Shown piece after piece: positions 42,508 through 51,661 of a DNA stretch of 64,000 bases. Position numbers and translations under genes: made by a program. The notes beneath the pieces are model-generated. The model was not told the DNA's origin. It saw only the letters and a program-made list of their open reading frames with translations, and did no database searches. The stretch's first letter is position 1; every line of letters begins with the position of its first letter. This DNA is from Bacterioplanes sp965233665 (lineage in GTDB: Bacteria; Pseudomonadota; Gammaproteobacteria; Pseudomonadales; Oceanobacteraceae). The stretch lies in assembly GCA_965233665.1 (NCBI GenBank), contig CBDDTG010000050.1, positions 31,405 through 95,404 of the forward strand, given 5' to 3'.

Positions 42508-43062
42508 GTGAATAGTGAGTTAAACCCGTTAGACCTGATCCAGATATTCAACACACTGTTCAGTCATGAAGAGAATACCCGCTTAATCGCCGGCGACGAT
42601 GAACCGATTTACTTGCCGGCCGATGCGCAAACCCCCTACCATCAAGTCATATTTGCCCACGGTTTTTATGAATCGGCATTGCACGAGATCAGTCATTGGT
42701 GCATTGCTGGCCACCAGCGCCGTCAGCTGGTGGATTTTGGTTACTGGTATCAACCAGACGGGCGCACTGTTGAGCAGCAGCGCGCATTTGAACAGGTGGA
42801 AGTGAAACCACAGGCACTGGAGTGGATATTATCCGTTGCTTGCGGCCGGCGTTTTCGCGTCAGCACCGACAACCTGGATGGCGACCGCGAAGCGGTCGAG
42901 CAGGGCCTTAGGGCCTTTCGGCTGGCCGTCGGACAACAGGTCAGCGAATACCTAAGCGCGGGCTTACCGCCCCGGGCCGAACAACTGAAACAGGCCCTGC
43001 TGAACTTTTATCAGCGTCACGATGAGTTTGCTCATTATCGCTTTGACGCCACGCAGATTTAA
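42508..43062 (+). CDS. epmC: Elongation factor P hydroxylase EpmC
   Basis: 184 residues. The core FYESALHEISHWCIAGHQRRQLVDFGYWY is the EpmC (YfcM) family motif with the likely metal ligands in HEISHW. It hydroxylates the lysyl-lysine modification of EF-P made by EpmA and EpmB. Neither EpmA, EpmB nor EF-P is in the window. It lies 11 bases before rhlB, an order found in pseudomonads. Confidence 0.92.
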   Translation: MNSELNPLDLIQIFNTLFSHEENTRLIAGDDEPIYLPADAQTPYHQVIFAHGFYESALHEISHWCIAGHQRRQLVDFGYWYQPDGRTVEQQRAFEQVEVKPQALEWILSVACGRRFRVSTDNLDGDREAVEQGLRAFRLAVGQQVSEYLSAGLPPRAEQLKQALLNFYQRHDEFAHYRFDATQI

Positions 43063-43073
43063 CGGAGACGACC

Positions 43074-44465
43074 TTGTTTAAACGCTTATTACGACGCACT
43101 GAGGCCAGTAATAGCCCCAGTCCAGCCAATAAGGCTGCCAGTCGCAGTCAGAAAAAAGCCCACCCGAAAGAAGACAATCAACCCGCCCGCGATCACCACA
43201 AGGCTGCACCGCATGCACAAGCAAGCAAAGGCAAGCCTCGTAAGAACAAGCCCAAGCGCCCGGCACCTGATGAGCGCCAAGAAAGTTGGTCACTGAGCGA
43301 TTTTCAGGTAGAGGCCGTACCGGGTAAGGTGCGTTTTCATGATATGGGGCTGCCGGACAGTGTCATGCGCGGCATCCATAAACTGGGTTTTGAATACTGC
43401 ACGCCCATTCAGGCGGAGAGCTTGCCTGCCGCATTGCGTGGCCGCGACACCATTGGTCAGGCGCAAACCGGTACCGGTAAATCGGCGGCCTTTATTCTCA
43501 CCATTCTGAATCAACTGCTGACCGAGCAGCCGAAAGAGCGCTACGCCAGCGAGCCGCGGGCGTTAATTGTGGCGCCAACGCGCGAGCTGGCGATGCAAAT
43601 TGGCAAAGACGCCGAGGGCTTGGCGCGTTACACCGGCATGACGGTGCATACCGTCGTGGGTGGTATGAATTATGAAGAGCAGCGCAAAGGTCTGCGCGAT
43701 GAAGTGGTAGACATTCTGGTGGCGACGCCAGGGCGCCTAATCGACTTTATGCGCAGCCAAGATGTGTTTTTGGATCAGGTGGAAGTTCTGGTGCTGGATG
43801 AAGCCGATCGCATGCTCGACATGGGCTTTATTCCGGATGTGCGCCGCATCGTGCGCTCGACTCCGCCCAAAGGCGAGCGCCAAACCCTGCTGTACTCGGC
43901 CACGTTTAACTACGATGTGCGCATCTTGATTGATCAGTGGACGGTCAATCCGTTGAAAGTCATCATTGAACCCGAGCAAGTCACCACGGATCGCGTTGAT
44001 CAGCGCTTGTATCTGGTGTCTGAGTCAGAAAAGTTCGGCATGTTGTTGCGCACATTGGATGAAGAAAAGCCTGAGCGTGCAATTATCTTTGCTAACCGCC
44101 GCGATTTAACCCGCAACCTGTGCGACAAACTCAACAAAAAAGGCCATAAGGCCTTGTTGCTGTCGGGTGAAGTGAGCCAGCAAAAACGCATCAAAACCTT
44201 GGAGCGCTTTCGTGATGGCGACGTCACCATTATGGTGGCCACCGATGTCGCCGGGCGTGGTATTCACGTCGAGGGCGTCAGTCATGTGGTGAACTACACC
44301 TTGCCGGAAGACCCAGAGGACTACGTACACCGCATTGGCCGTACCGGTCGTGCGGGTGCCAAAGGCGTATCGGTGAGTTTTGTGTCGGAAGACGATGCCT
44401 TTGTACTGCCCGACTTGGAAAAGTACCTCAATCAAAAGCTGACGCTGACTTACCCAGAGTATTGA
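43074..44465 (+). CDS. rhlB: ATP-dependent DEAD-box RNA helicase RhlB
   Basis: 463 residues with a TTG start (GGAG six bases upstream). A basic, disordered N-terminus (about 1-75) is followed by the DEAD-box core: Q motif FEYCTPIQAESLP, motif I AQTGTGKS, motif II VLDEADRM, motif III SAT, motif VI HRIGRTGRAG. RhlB remodels RNA for the degradosome. The basic tail is typical of the Pseudomonas-type protein. It follows epmC in one transcript. Confidence 0.9.
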   Translation: MFKRLLRRTEASNSPSPANKAASRSQKKAHPKEDNQPARDHHKAAPHAQASKGKPRKNKPKRPAPDERQESWSLSDFQVEAVPGKVRFHDMGLPDSVMRGIHKLGFEYCTPIQAESLPAALRGRDTIGQAQTGTGKSAAFILTILNQLLTEQPKERYASEPRALIVAPTRELAMQIGKDAEGLARYTGMTVHTVVGGMNYEEQRKGLRDEVVDILVATPGRLIDFMRSQDVFLDQVEVLVLDEADRMLDMGFIPDVRRIVRSTPPKGERQTLLYSATFNYDVRILIDQWTVNPLKVIIEPEQVTTDRVDQRLYLVSESEKFGMLLRTLDEEKPERAIIFANRRDLTRNLCDKLNKKGHKALLLSGEVSQQKRIKTLERFRDGDVTIMVATDVAGRGIHVEGVSHVVNYTLPEDPEDYVHRIGRTGRAGAKGVSVSFVSEDDAFVLPDLEKYLNQKLTLTYPEY

Positions 44466-44467
44466 GT

Positions 44468-45028
44468 ATGGGCCCATTGCGTTATCTGGCATTGCTGGGG
44501 TGGTTGTGGAGTAGCCTTGTCTACTCTGCCGATGCCGTGCAAGGTCAGGTGACCCCGCAGTGGGCAGAGCAATACTTGTCGATGAATTACCCGGATCTGC
44601 TGGCCAGTAGCCACCAGGATCACGTCGTGTCTTACTACTACTTTGGCCAGTGGCAGCAGTTCACCCTGATTGGGCTGGAGCGCGTGCGGGGTAGCGATTA
44701 TCGCCAACAACTGACGTTGCTGGTGTTTAAGCAGCAGTCGCTGCTCGGTTATTTTGCCGATGTGGCCAGTTTTCCCAGCAAGTTAACGGATGGCGGTGAG
44801 CTGGTCTTTCCGCCCGGGCTGGAGCCCGAGCAGATCGTTCGGCTTACGGACCTTCCGCAGCAGATTTGTCTGCCGCGCTTGTCTCACTGTGCCAGCTGGC
44901 ACGCTGCTGCTGCAGCTGATGCAGCAGCCAGTTTGGATCCTGCAGCGGTAGATCATGGCCCGCACTTGGATGCAGATGCAGCGGGCAGCGCCACTGCTGA
45001 GCAATGCGTTGACTGCAGCGCCAATTAA
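44468..45028 (+). CDS. Secreted hypothetical protein with an antisense-overlapping tail
   Basis: 186 residues from ATG 44,468, two bases after the rhlB stop. The N-terminus is a signal peptide (RYLALLGWLWSSLVYSADA), followed by a compact domain (QYLSMNYPDLLASSHQDHVV to FPPGLEPEQIVRL) not recognised by name. From about residue 125 the sequence becomes Ala/Asp-rich and lies antisense to the alpha/beta hydrolase gene that ends at 44,844. The tail is probably read-through after loss of an earlier stop. Confidence 0.6.
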   Translation: MGPLRYLALLGWLWSSLVYSADAVQGQVTPQWAEQYLSMNYPDLLASSHQDHVVSYYYFGQWQQFTLIGLERVRGSDYRQQLTLLVFKQQSLLGYFADVASFPSKLTDGGELVFPPGLEPEQIVRLTDLPQQICLPRLSHCASWHAAAAADAAASLDPAAVDHGPHLDADAAGSATAEQCVDCSAN

Positions 45029-45635
45029 CCAAGCGATCCCCCTGGCTGGCATAAAGTGCGGTGCGCGCGCAGGGTGCCGCTAACGGGCCACGAAAGCGGC
45101 TGGCGGCTAAGAGCTGGCGCAGGGCGTTGCGGATACTGAGTGGGTGTTGATGAGCAAACACCGTCCAGGCGGCCAGACAGTCGGCTCGGTCTTTCTTGCT
45201 TTCATCTGTTTCATTGACGGTTTGCTGCCAAATCGCGGCTTCTAAACGTGCTCGGCTAGGGCGCCAATGCAAAGCTGCCTGCAGCAGTTTAAGCAACGCC
45301 TTGGGCTGCATGCGCTGCCAAGGCAGAGCAAGATTGGCAAAGCTGGTATTGATGAGGTGCAGCTCGCCGACTTCATGCGGATAGCGTCTGGCCCAGTCGC
45401 TGGCGATCATGGCGCCCATGGAAATGGCAATAATATGAACTGGGCGCTGTTCTGGCAGTTGGCGGCGAATGGCATCGGTCATGGCTGGGATGCTGAGCGG
45501 CGAGTTCTGCTGGAAAAGCTCACCGTTGCCAGGCAGCTCGGGTTGCAAAAGTTGCTGGTGCGGCAGGGTCTTTTGTAGACGAAGGGGAAAGTCGCCCCAG
45601 TGAAACTGCGCGCGCACTAGGCCGCGCAGTAACAC
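44844..45635 (-). CDS. Alpha/beta hydrolase, BioH-like
   Basis: About 263 residues if started at GTG 45,635; no ATG is available and the start is uncertain. The nucleophile elbow is AISMGAM (Ser near residue 74), acid Asp in ASQGDRLVNW and His in PSAGHDLPLQDP. This gives a full catalytic triad in an alpha/beta hydrolase. The place 10 bases after the TorF porin stop suggests a shared transcript. The C-terminal part with the catalytic His overlaps the convergent secreted protein gene. Substrate not known; biotin-type ester hydrolysis is only one possibility. Confidence 0.75.
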   Translation of the reverse strand: MLLRGLVRAQFHWGDFPLRLQKTLPHQQLLQPELPGNGELFQQNSPLSIPAMTDAIRRQLPEQRPVHIIAISMGAMIASDWARRYPHEVGELHLINTSFANLALPWQRMQPKALLKLLQAALHWRPSRARLEAAIWQQTVNETDESKKDRADCLAAWTVFAHQHPLSIRNALRQLLAASRFRGPLAAPCARTALYASQGDRLVNWRCSQRIAQQWRCPLHLHPSAGHDLPLQDPNWLLHQLQQQRASWHSETSAADKSAAEGP

Positions 45636-45645
45636 CAGCGGCGTA

Positions 45646-46347
45646 TCAGAAATTGAAGTAGCGCTGGATGGTAAACAGGAAGTTGGTGCCGGCATCAAAC
45701 TCACTCCCCAAGTTGGTGCGCTCCAGTGACAACTGGTAGTCGTAGGCACCGTAGCTGCGGCCAACGCCAATGCGAAACTGCCAGTAGTCGTCACGGCGCT
45801 CATCGCCAAAGTTAAAATCATCATCATAGCTGTGGTATTGATGGCGAGCGGTCAGCATTTCGATCGAAAACGTACCTGTTTGCACCGTATAAGCCAGCTC
45901 AAGCGCACTCTTAGAGTGCTCTGAGCCCAAATACTCCGGTGCTTTGCGCCAACCAAACATCAAAGCGTCATCGTACAATGCGCGCACGGTGAGCTCGTTG
46001 TAAGCGTCTATTTCTACATCTTTATCACCGATAAAACGGTAATGGGTCAGGCTGGTGTCGATGGCCAGACGGTCACTCAAGGGCACATACCAGCCCAGGT
46101 AGGCGTCGGTTTCGTAATCCGGGCTGTCTTTTTGCAGCCGTACACCGCTGCCCCAGACGCCAGCGTAAAGGCCGCTGGTGTGTTGGTAGCTTAGGCCGGT
46201 CTGCAGGGTGGGCTCAGCACGGGTGTAACTGATGCCGTCGCGAATATATTCACTGGTGGCGCCAATGTGGGCTTGGAAGTCAGCCTGGGCGGCGGGTGAT
46301 AGCATTACAGCCAGTGCGGCACTGGCAGACAAAACAGCTCGCAACAT
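45646..46347 (-). CDS. TorF-family outer membrane porin-like protein
   Basis: 233 residues. A signal peptide (LSASAALAVMLSPAAQADF) is followed by a beta-barrel pattern of alternating residues: GATSEYIRDGISYTRAEPTLQ, AYLGWYVPLSDRLAIDTSL, ending FLFTIQRYFNF with a C-terminal Phe for the outer membrane insertion machinery. The family (TorF/Gcw_chp) occurs widely in marine gammaproteobacteria; its substrate is not known. It is followed at 10 bases by the hydrolase gene. Confidence 0.85.
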   Translation of the reverse strand: MLRAVLSASAALAVMLSPAAQADFQAHIGATSEYIRDGISYTRAEPTLQTGLSYQHTSGLYAGVWGSGVRLQKDSPDYETDAYLGWYVPLSDRLAIDTSLTHYRFIGDKDVEIDAYNELTVRALYDDALMFGWRKAPEYLGSEHSKSALELAYTVQTGTFSIEMLTARHQYHSYDDDFNFGDERRDDYWQFRIGVGRSYGAYDYQLSLERTNLGSEFDAGTNFLFTIQRYFNF

Positions 46348-46426
46348 GAATCCTAACTACTCTTAATCAGCTGGCAATCAGCGCGACATGATACGCACTT
46401 TTGCTGCAATTGTTATCCCTTTCCTA

Positions 46427-46690
46427 GGGCACCTCTGAATAATTCTGCACAGCTCTGCGCGAGTGCAGCAAGCTCTCAGAACAAGGCGGCGATGGCAGGA
46501 AATGGCCAGCCCTTTTCAACATCGCCAACGACGTTATGAAAGCCTGCGGCCCGCGCCCTGCGGGGAACGCCAAAGAACTCCAGCTCTGTGTCGCCGATTT
46601 TTGCTGTAGCTGGCTAGAGCGGCAAACCGGCTTCGTGACCCGAAGTCCTCTGGCGATCCAGAACGGGCACCGAATTATTCAGGGGTGCCC
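46427..46690. mobile_element. MITE-like element with 19-bp terminal inverted repeats
   Basis: GGGCACCTCTGAATAATTC at 46,427-46,445 matches the reverse complement of the right end (46,672-46,690) with one mismatch. The 264-base interior has no convincing gene; it contains CGCCGATTTTTGC-type stretches and small hairpins. It lies between the porin start and the M14 peptidase stop, two bases from the latter. This is the pattern of a non-autonomous transposon. Clear target duplications were not seen. The remaining 79 bases of the gap (46,348-46,426) hold the porin leader. Confidence 0.75.
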
Positions 46691-46692
46691 TT

Positions 46693-47760
46693 TTATACCT
46701 GCCAGGCTTCGTGTGGGTACCAGCGCTGCAATGCTTGGCGGTGACACTGTTGTTTGTGCTGTAAGTCGCTGGGCGCCCAGGTCGGCATGCTGCGCACGGC
46801 GGACATTAAAAAATCGAACAGCAGCAAATGGCGGCGCTGAATGCGCTGCTGGCGGTGCGGCATGATGGGGTTGAAAAAACTGTGGTAGCGCAGCAGGTGG
46901 CGAGGGTTTTTCTTGACCCATAGCCAAGAGCCCATCTCCAATGTCAGTGGCAAATAAATGCCATCCGGCAGTTTGCTGGCGTAGTGGCGGTAAAGGTAGT
47001 CCCATAAATCGCCGTGGGTGGTGTAGGACAGCGACTGCGGTTCGAATAAATAGTTATGACTGGGGTAGGTGCGTTCAAACAGTTCGGTCAGCGCCAAGCT
47101 TTCAGCAATGCCTGGCCAAGGTTGAGTGTCGCCGGCATAGGGGAACCACACCCGATCACGTACGCCAAAGCCGGAATGACAATCCAGGCTGATACAATGC
47201 GGTTGGCTGAAAATGGCGCTGCCGACGACGTCGACCAGTGTCTGGCTCTCCAGCTCCATGTGACCGTCTTTGCGACCGCGATACCAAGGCAGGTGGCGGC
47301 TGATGCGTTGGCCGCCAACCAGCCAAGCCGTTTTGCCACAGGCATCCAGCGGCGCATTACGCATTAAATCCACGCCTTGAGCGTTAGCGCGCTGGTTGCG
47401 CCACATGCCTGCCGGATTAACGATAGGAATCACCAATAAGCGCAGCTGTGCCAGCTGCTCGTGAATGGCGGGGTCCCATTGCAAACGCTCTAACAGGGTG
47501 CGTAAAAACGCCAAAATGACTTGGGTGCCAATGCGCTCTATGCCGTGCACGCCGCCAACCAAAACCAGGGTCGGCGCTAATGGGGCGCGACTTCCGGCTT
47601 CCAACACATAAAAGGGCAGCTGCAATGTTTGTCCATCGATGGGCTGGGGAATATGAGCTGGCACACTGATGCGTAAATGCTCGCGACCGCGCTCCAGCAA
47701 GCGCTCAAGCTCATACAGCTCAGGCAAAGCACGTTTAAGATGGTAAATGCGTTGAATCAC
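46693..47760 (-). CDS. M14-family zinc carboxypeptidase
   Basis: 355 residues. The zinc ligands are seen in GGVHGIERIGTQV (HxxE) and the downstream His in CISLDCHSGFG. The VNPAGMWRNQRANAQGVDLMRN block and catalytic Glu in TLEMGSWLW complete the M14 pattern. No signal peptide is present. Such enzymes remove C-terminal residues or act on amino-acid conjugates; the substrate here is unknown. It is divergent from the ABC exporter gene. A MITE-like element sits at its 3' end. Confidence 0.85.
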   Translation of the reverse strand: MIQRIYHLKRALPELYELERLLERGREHLRISVPAHIPQPIDGQTLQLPFYVLEAGSRAPLAPTLVLVGGVHGIERIGTQVILAFLRTLLERLQWDPAIHEQLAQLRLLVIPIVNPAGMWRNQRANAQGVDLMRNAPLDACGKTAWLVGGQRISRHLPWYRGRKDGHMELESQTLVDVVGSAIFSQPHCISLDCHSGFGVRDRVWFPYAGDTQPWPGIAESLALTELFERTYPSHNYLFEPQSLSYTTHGDLWDYLYRHYASKLPDGIYLPLTLEMGSWLWVKKNPRHLLRYHSFFNPIMPHRQQRIQRRHLLLFDFLMSAVRSMPTWAPSDLQHKQQCHRQALQRWYPHEAWQV

Positions 47761-47815
47761 AAGGCTGGGGTCCTTACTCTGTGCCGCCTGTTTAACACTC
47801 TAGAGTAACAATTTG

Positions 47816-49633
47816 ATGAAAGCGCGAACGCGCATGCCCGAGGCCATGCCTGAAAGGCTGCGGGTGATGACCTGGGTCAGAACTTTGTGGCCTTATTTGA
47901 TGGAATACCGCTGGCGCGTCGTGACGGCGCTCAGCTGCTTGCTGTTGGCAAAGCTTGCCAGTGTCGGCATGCCGTTTTTGCTGAAATATCAGGTTGATCA
48001 CTTAACCACGGTGGATGACGCCATCAGTGACTGGTGGCTGTGGTTTCCTCTGGGATTGCTGCTGGCCTATGGCAGCGTGCGCTTTATGACGGTGTTTGTG
48101 GGCGAGGTGCGCGATGTGTTGTTTGGGCGCGTGACCGAGCGGGCGATGCGACGCATGGCATTGCGGGTATTCGAGCACTTGCATCGTTTGAGCTTGGCGT
48201 TTCACTTGGATCGTCAAACCGGCGCGCTGCAGCGAGACATCGAACGCGGCACCAATGGCATCAGCTTTTTGATGCGCTTTTTGATTTTTAATATTGGCCC
48301 GACCTTGATCGAGCTGGTACTGGTGATCGGTATCTTATTGGCGAATTACCCGCCGGTATTTGCCGCCATCACCACCATTGCGGTGGTGACGTATGTGGCA
48401 TTTTCGGTGCGCGTGACGGAGTGGCGCACACAGTATATTCGCCAGGCTAACCAAATGGACTCCACCACGCATGCCAGGGCCCTGGACAGTTTGCTGAATT
48501 ATGAGACCGTTAAGTACTTTGGTGCTGAACGGCGCGAAGCGCATGCTTACGACGGTGCTTTGGCGCAATGGGAGCAGGCCCGTCGCAAGAACCGTTTAAC
48601 CTTGTTCTCGTTGAACTCAGGCCAAGCTTTGATCATCAGCGTCGCCATGGCGGCCATGCTGATGTTTGCTGCCTATTATGTGATTCGCGGCGAGATGACG
48701 GTGGGCGATTTTACCTTGGTCAACGCCTTTATGTTTCAGCTGTTTTTGCCGCTGAACTTGCTCGGCTTTGTGTATCGCGAGATTAAAGCCTCCATGGCCA
48801 ATATTGAACGCCTGTTCGAACTGCTTGATGAAGCCCCCCAGGTCGTGGATGACGGCAAAGACAACCTGCAGGTTTCTGCCGGTCGCATCGTATTCGACAA
48901 TGTGCACTTTCACTATCCAACGGGCCGCGAAGTCCTCAACGGCCTGTCGCTGACGATAGCGCCTGGGCAAACTGTGGCGCTGGTGGGCAGCAGTGGCGCG
49001 GGTAAATCCACCCTGACGCGTTTGTTGTGGCGTTTTTATGATCCGCAGCAGGGGCGTATTTTAATTGACGATCAACCGCTAACGGCCGTGAGTCAGCAGT
49101 CATTGCGTGAGCCGCTAGGCATGGTGCCGCAAGACACCGTGCTGTTTAACGATACCCTGCGCAATAACCTACTGTATGCGCGCCCGGATGCGACCCAAGA
49201 AGAGCTTGAGCATGTGGCGGCTATGGCGCAGTTACACGGATTGCTGAATCACGCCAGCCAGGGGTGGGAGGCCATGGTGGGGGAGCGTGGATTAAAACTA
49301 TCTGGCGGCGAGAAGCAGCGCCTCGCGATTGCCCGAATGCTGCTCAAGCGGCCGGCCATTATGCTGTTTGATGAAGCGACGTCGTCGCTCGACTCAACCA
49401 CAGAGCAAAACATCATGCAGTCGATCCGTCAGGTGTCAAAAGGGCGCACGGCGTTAATCATTGCCCATCGTTTGTCCACCATCGTCGATGCCGATCGCAT
49501 CGCGGTATTGGATCAGGGGCGGCTGGTCGAAGAAGGCACTCATGGCGGACTGCTGGCCATACGCGGCGCCTATTGGCGTTTATGGCAAGCGCAACAAAGC
49601 GAGGGAGGCGATGATGCGACTGTTGATCATTGA
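47816..49633 (+). CDS. Atm1-type ABC exporter (fused permease and ATPase)
   Basis: 605 residues from ATG 47,816. Six membrane helices in the N-terminal half (about 20-310), including RALDSLLNYETVKYFGAERREAHAYD, a hallmark of the Atm1/HMT1 branch. The ATPase half has Walker A LVGSSGAGKSTLTRL, signature LSGGEKQRLAIARM and Walker B IMLFDEATSSLD. It exports glutathione-type or other thiol compounds in related proteins. Its last 20 bases overlap the xni gene, so the two are coupled. Confidence 0.9.
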   Translation: MKARTRMPEAMPERLRVMTWVRTLWPYLMEYRWRVVTALSCLLLAKLASVGMPFLLKYQVDHLTTVDDAISDWWLWFPLGLLLAYGSVRFMTVFVGEVRDVLFGRVTERAMRRMALRVFEHLHRLSLAFHLDRQTGALQRDIERGTNGISFLMRFLIFNIGPTLIELVLVIGILLANYPPVFAAITTIAVVTYVAFSVRVTEWRTQYIRQANQMDSTTHARALDSLLNYETVKYFGAERREAHAYDGALAQWEQARRKNRLTLFSLNSGQALIISVAMAAMLMFAAYYVIRGEMTVGDFTLVNAFMFQLFLPLNLLGFVYREIKASMANIERLFELLDEAPQVVDDGKDNLQVSAGRIVFDNVHFHYPTGREVLNGLSLTIAPGQTVALVGSSGAGKSTLTRLLWRFYDPQQGRILIDDQPLTAVSQQSLREPLGMVPQDTVLFNDTLRNNLLYARPDATQEELEHVAAMAQLHGLLNHASQGWEAMVGERGLKLSGGEKQRLAIARMLLKRPAIMLFDEATSSLDSTTEQNIMQSIRQVSKGRTALIIAHRLSTIVDADRIAVLDQGRLVEEGTHGGLLAIRGAYWRLWQAQQSEGGDDATVDH

Positions 49634-50378
49634 TGCCATGAATCTGATCCGGCGTATTTATGCGGCGGCGGAAAAAAAGGGCGAAATGCCACTGGAAGCA
49701 ACACGCAGTCATTGCCTGTCTGTAATGTCCCGGCAAGCCGAGCAGTGGCAAGCATCCCACGTGGCGATGGTGACGGAATGGCCGGCGCAAACCTGGCGCC
49801 ATCAGTTGTGGCCGGATTACAAACTGGGCCGGCCGCCGATGCCGGACTCCCTGGCCCAAGGATTGCCGGAGATGCTGCACTACTTTCATCAAAGTGGCAT
49901 TTACTGCTTGTCCGTCGATGGCTGGGAGGCCGACGACGTCATTGCCAGCATGGCCGTTACGGCGTGTCAGCATCGGCTGGAGGTGTTGATCGTTTCCACG
50001 GATAAAGGCTTTTGTCAGCTGGTGCAGCCGGGGATTCAAGTTCGCAATCATTTTGATCATTACGATTGGGATCTGGCGCGGGTAGAGCAACAGTTTGGCT
50101 TGCAGCCCTTACAGCTGGTCGATTTTTGGGCTTTGATGGGCGACAGCACCAATCATCTGCCAGGCGTCGCTGGCATTGGTCGCAAGACGGCCGCGCGGCT
50201 GTTGGATCGCTTTGGCAGTCTGGATGCTTTACTGGTGCAAATGGCCGACTTTGGTGATGAGCGCTGGTCCGGTTTGCTACAGCAGCATTGGCAGCAAGCC
50301 TTGTTAACTAGGTTGTTAGCGCGGCTGCGAACCGATGTGTCGCTCGGAGTGTCGCTGAGTCAGTTGCGCTACGGCTAA
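49614..50378 (+). CDS. xni: Flap endonuclease Xni (5'-3' exonuclease domain)
   Basis: 254 residues from ATG 49,614, with GGGAGG upstream; the ATG one codon earlier is also possible but too close to that site. Active-site acids are seen in LLIIDAMNLIRR, SVDGWEADDVIASMA and IVSTDKGFCQL, with the helix-hairpin-helix LPGVAGIGRKTAARLL. It cuts flapped DNA and matches the polymerase I exonuclease domain in size. It overlaps the ABC exporter gene. Confidence 0.88.
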   Translation: MRLLIIDAMNLIRRIYAAAEKKGEMPLEATRSHCLSVMSRQAEQWQASHVAMVTEWPAQTWRHQLWPDYKLGRPPMPDSLAQGLPEMLHYFHQSGIYCLSVDGWEADDVIASMAVTACQHRLEVLIVSTDKGFCQLVQPGIQVRNHFDHYDWDLARVEQQFGLQPLQLVDFWALMGDSTNHLPGVAGIGRKTAARLLDRFGSLDALLVQMADFGDERWSGLLQQHWQQALLTRLLARLRTDVSLGVSLSQLRYG

Positions 50379-50441
50379 GCGACATTGTCGGTTATCGGCG
50401 AATTGCTTACACTGCGCGCTTTTGCGCAAGGCGGTAGTGCT

Positions 50442-50858
50442 ATGGCGGTCGAGATTAAAGTCCGTGGGTATCATCTGGACGTTTATCACCATGTAAATAA
50501 TGGCCGCTACTTGGAGTTTTTAGAAGAAGGGCGCTGGGACTATTTTGATCGCCACGCTTTCATTGAACTGTTTGAGTCGCGCCAGCTCAGCTTTGTCGTT
50601 GCCAATATCAATATAAATTATCGTCGGCCCGCGTATGTTAATGAAACCTTGCGCATCACTACGCGCATCGACCATATCGGTAATAAAAGTGGTCGGTTAT
50701 TGCAGCAAGTGTGGTTATTGCAGCAGGGCGAAAGCGTTGAACTGATTGCCGATGCACTGATTACCTTTTGCCTGATGGATCAAGCCAGTCAAAAAGCGGT
50801 GGTGATTGAAGGCGAGGTGCGCAGTGTATTAGAGCGTATGTTAGAGGAAGGTTTATGA
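50442..50858 (+). CDS. Hot-dog acyl-CoA thioesterase
   Basis: 138 residues from ATG 50,442. The core YHLDVYHHVNNGRYLEFLEEGRWDYF is the 4HBT active-site region with Asp and His-Val-Asn-Asn. A beta sheet with VANININYRRPAYVNETLRITTRIDHIG follows. It hydrolyses an acyl-CoA thioester; the natural substrate is unknown. Its stop overlaps the miaE start by 4 bases (ATGA), so the two are coupled. Confidence 0.85.
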   Translation: MAVEIKVRGYHLDVYHHVNNGRYLEFLEEGRWDYFDRHAFIELFESRQLSFVVANININYRRPAYVNETLRITTRIDHIGNKSGRLLQQVWLLQQGESVELIADALITFCLMDQASQKAVVIEGEVRSVLERMLEEGL

Positions 50859-51472
50859 AAATCGAGCAGGTGTTAGACGAGATTCGTCAGTTCTTACACA
50901 TAGAAACGCCAGATGCCTGGATAGACGAAGCGTTAAAGCAGCAAGATGTGCTCTTGATTGATCACGCCAATTGCGAGAAGAAGGCGGCCACGACGGCAAT
51001 GAACTTGCTGTATAAGCATATTGATCGCGACGATTTGTTAAAAAAGATGAGTCAGCTGGCACGCGAAGAGCTGCTGCACTTCGAGCAAGTGGTGAACATC
51101 ATGCAAGAGCGCGGTATTCGCTATCGGGCGGTATCCTCTTCTCGCTATGCGTCCGGCTTGCGCGATGCGGTGCGCAAAGGCGGTGAACACGAATTGATCG
51201 ATGTATTGATCGTGGGAGCATTTATCGAGGCACGTAGCTGCGAGCGTTTTGCCAAGCTAGCGCCCTTTTTAGACGCCAAGCTTGCACGCTTCTATCGCTC
51301 GTTGCTGCGTTCAGAAGGGCGCCATTACCAGGATTATCTGGCATTGGCGCAGCAGTATTCAGCGGTGGACATCGGTGATCGGGTGGTAGCGTTCAGGCAG
51401 CTAGAAAATGAACTGATTGCGTCACCCGATCCGGAATTTCGTTTTCACAGCGGTGTTCCAAGTGCAGCCTAA
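50855..51472 (+). CDS. miaE: tRNA-(ms2io6A37)-hydroxylase MiaE
   Basis: 205 residues. Diiron ligands are spread in four helices: HANCEKKAATTAMNLL, AREELLHFEQVVNIM, FIEARSCERFAKLA and SEGRHYQDYL. It hydroxylates the isopentenyl group of ms2i6A at position 37 of tRNAs; MiaA and MiaB, needed for the substrate, are not in the window. The gene is coupled to the thioesterase upstream and converges on a small unknown gene. Confidence 0.93.
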   Translation: MKIEQVLDEIRQFLHIETPDAWIDEALKQQDVLLIDHANCEKKAATTAMNLLYKHIDRDDLLKKMSQLAREELLHFEQVVNIMQERGIRYRAVSSSRYASGLRDAVRKGGEHELIDVLIVGAFIEARSCERFAKLAPFLDAKLARFYRSLLRSEGRHYQDYLALAQQYSAVDIGDRVVAFRQLENELIASPDPEFRFHSGVPSAA

Positions 51473-51478
51473 CGCTGG

Positions 51479-51661
51479 TTAGTCACGGCTTGCGCGAATG
51501 ATTTTTAAGCACACATCGGCGATGGTTGAATATTCTTCTTCGCTGATGACGCGTGCGGTTAAATCGCGTTGTGCTTGTTCCAGGCTGGCCTGTGCATCCT
51601 GCAGGTCAGTATAACGACGGTTAGCTTCCAGTGCTTTATTGACAACGGCCGTTGTGTTCAT
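51479..51661 (-). CDS. Small hypothetical protein
   Basis: 60 residues from ATG 51,661, with GAGGTGG upstream at an ideal distance. It is helical and coiled-coil-like (ALEANRRYTDLQDAQASLEQAQRDL), with the C-terminus ADVCLKIIRASRD. Not recognised. It lies between the miaE stop (6 bases) and a 186-base region before the hydrolase gene, in which I see no further gene. The good ribosome site supports that it is translated. Confidence 0.6.
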   Translation of the reverse strand: MNTTAVVNKALEANRRYTDLQDAQASLEQAQRDLTARVISEEEYSTIADVCLKIIRASRD

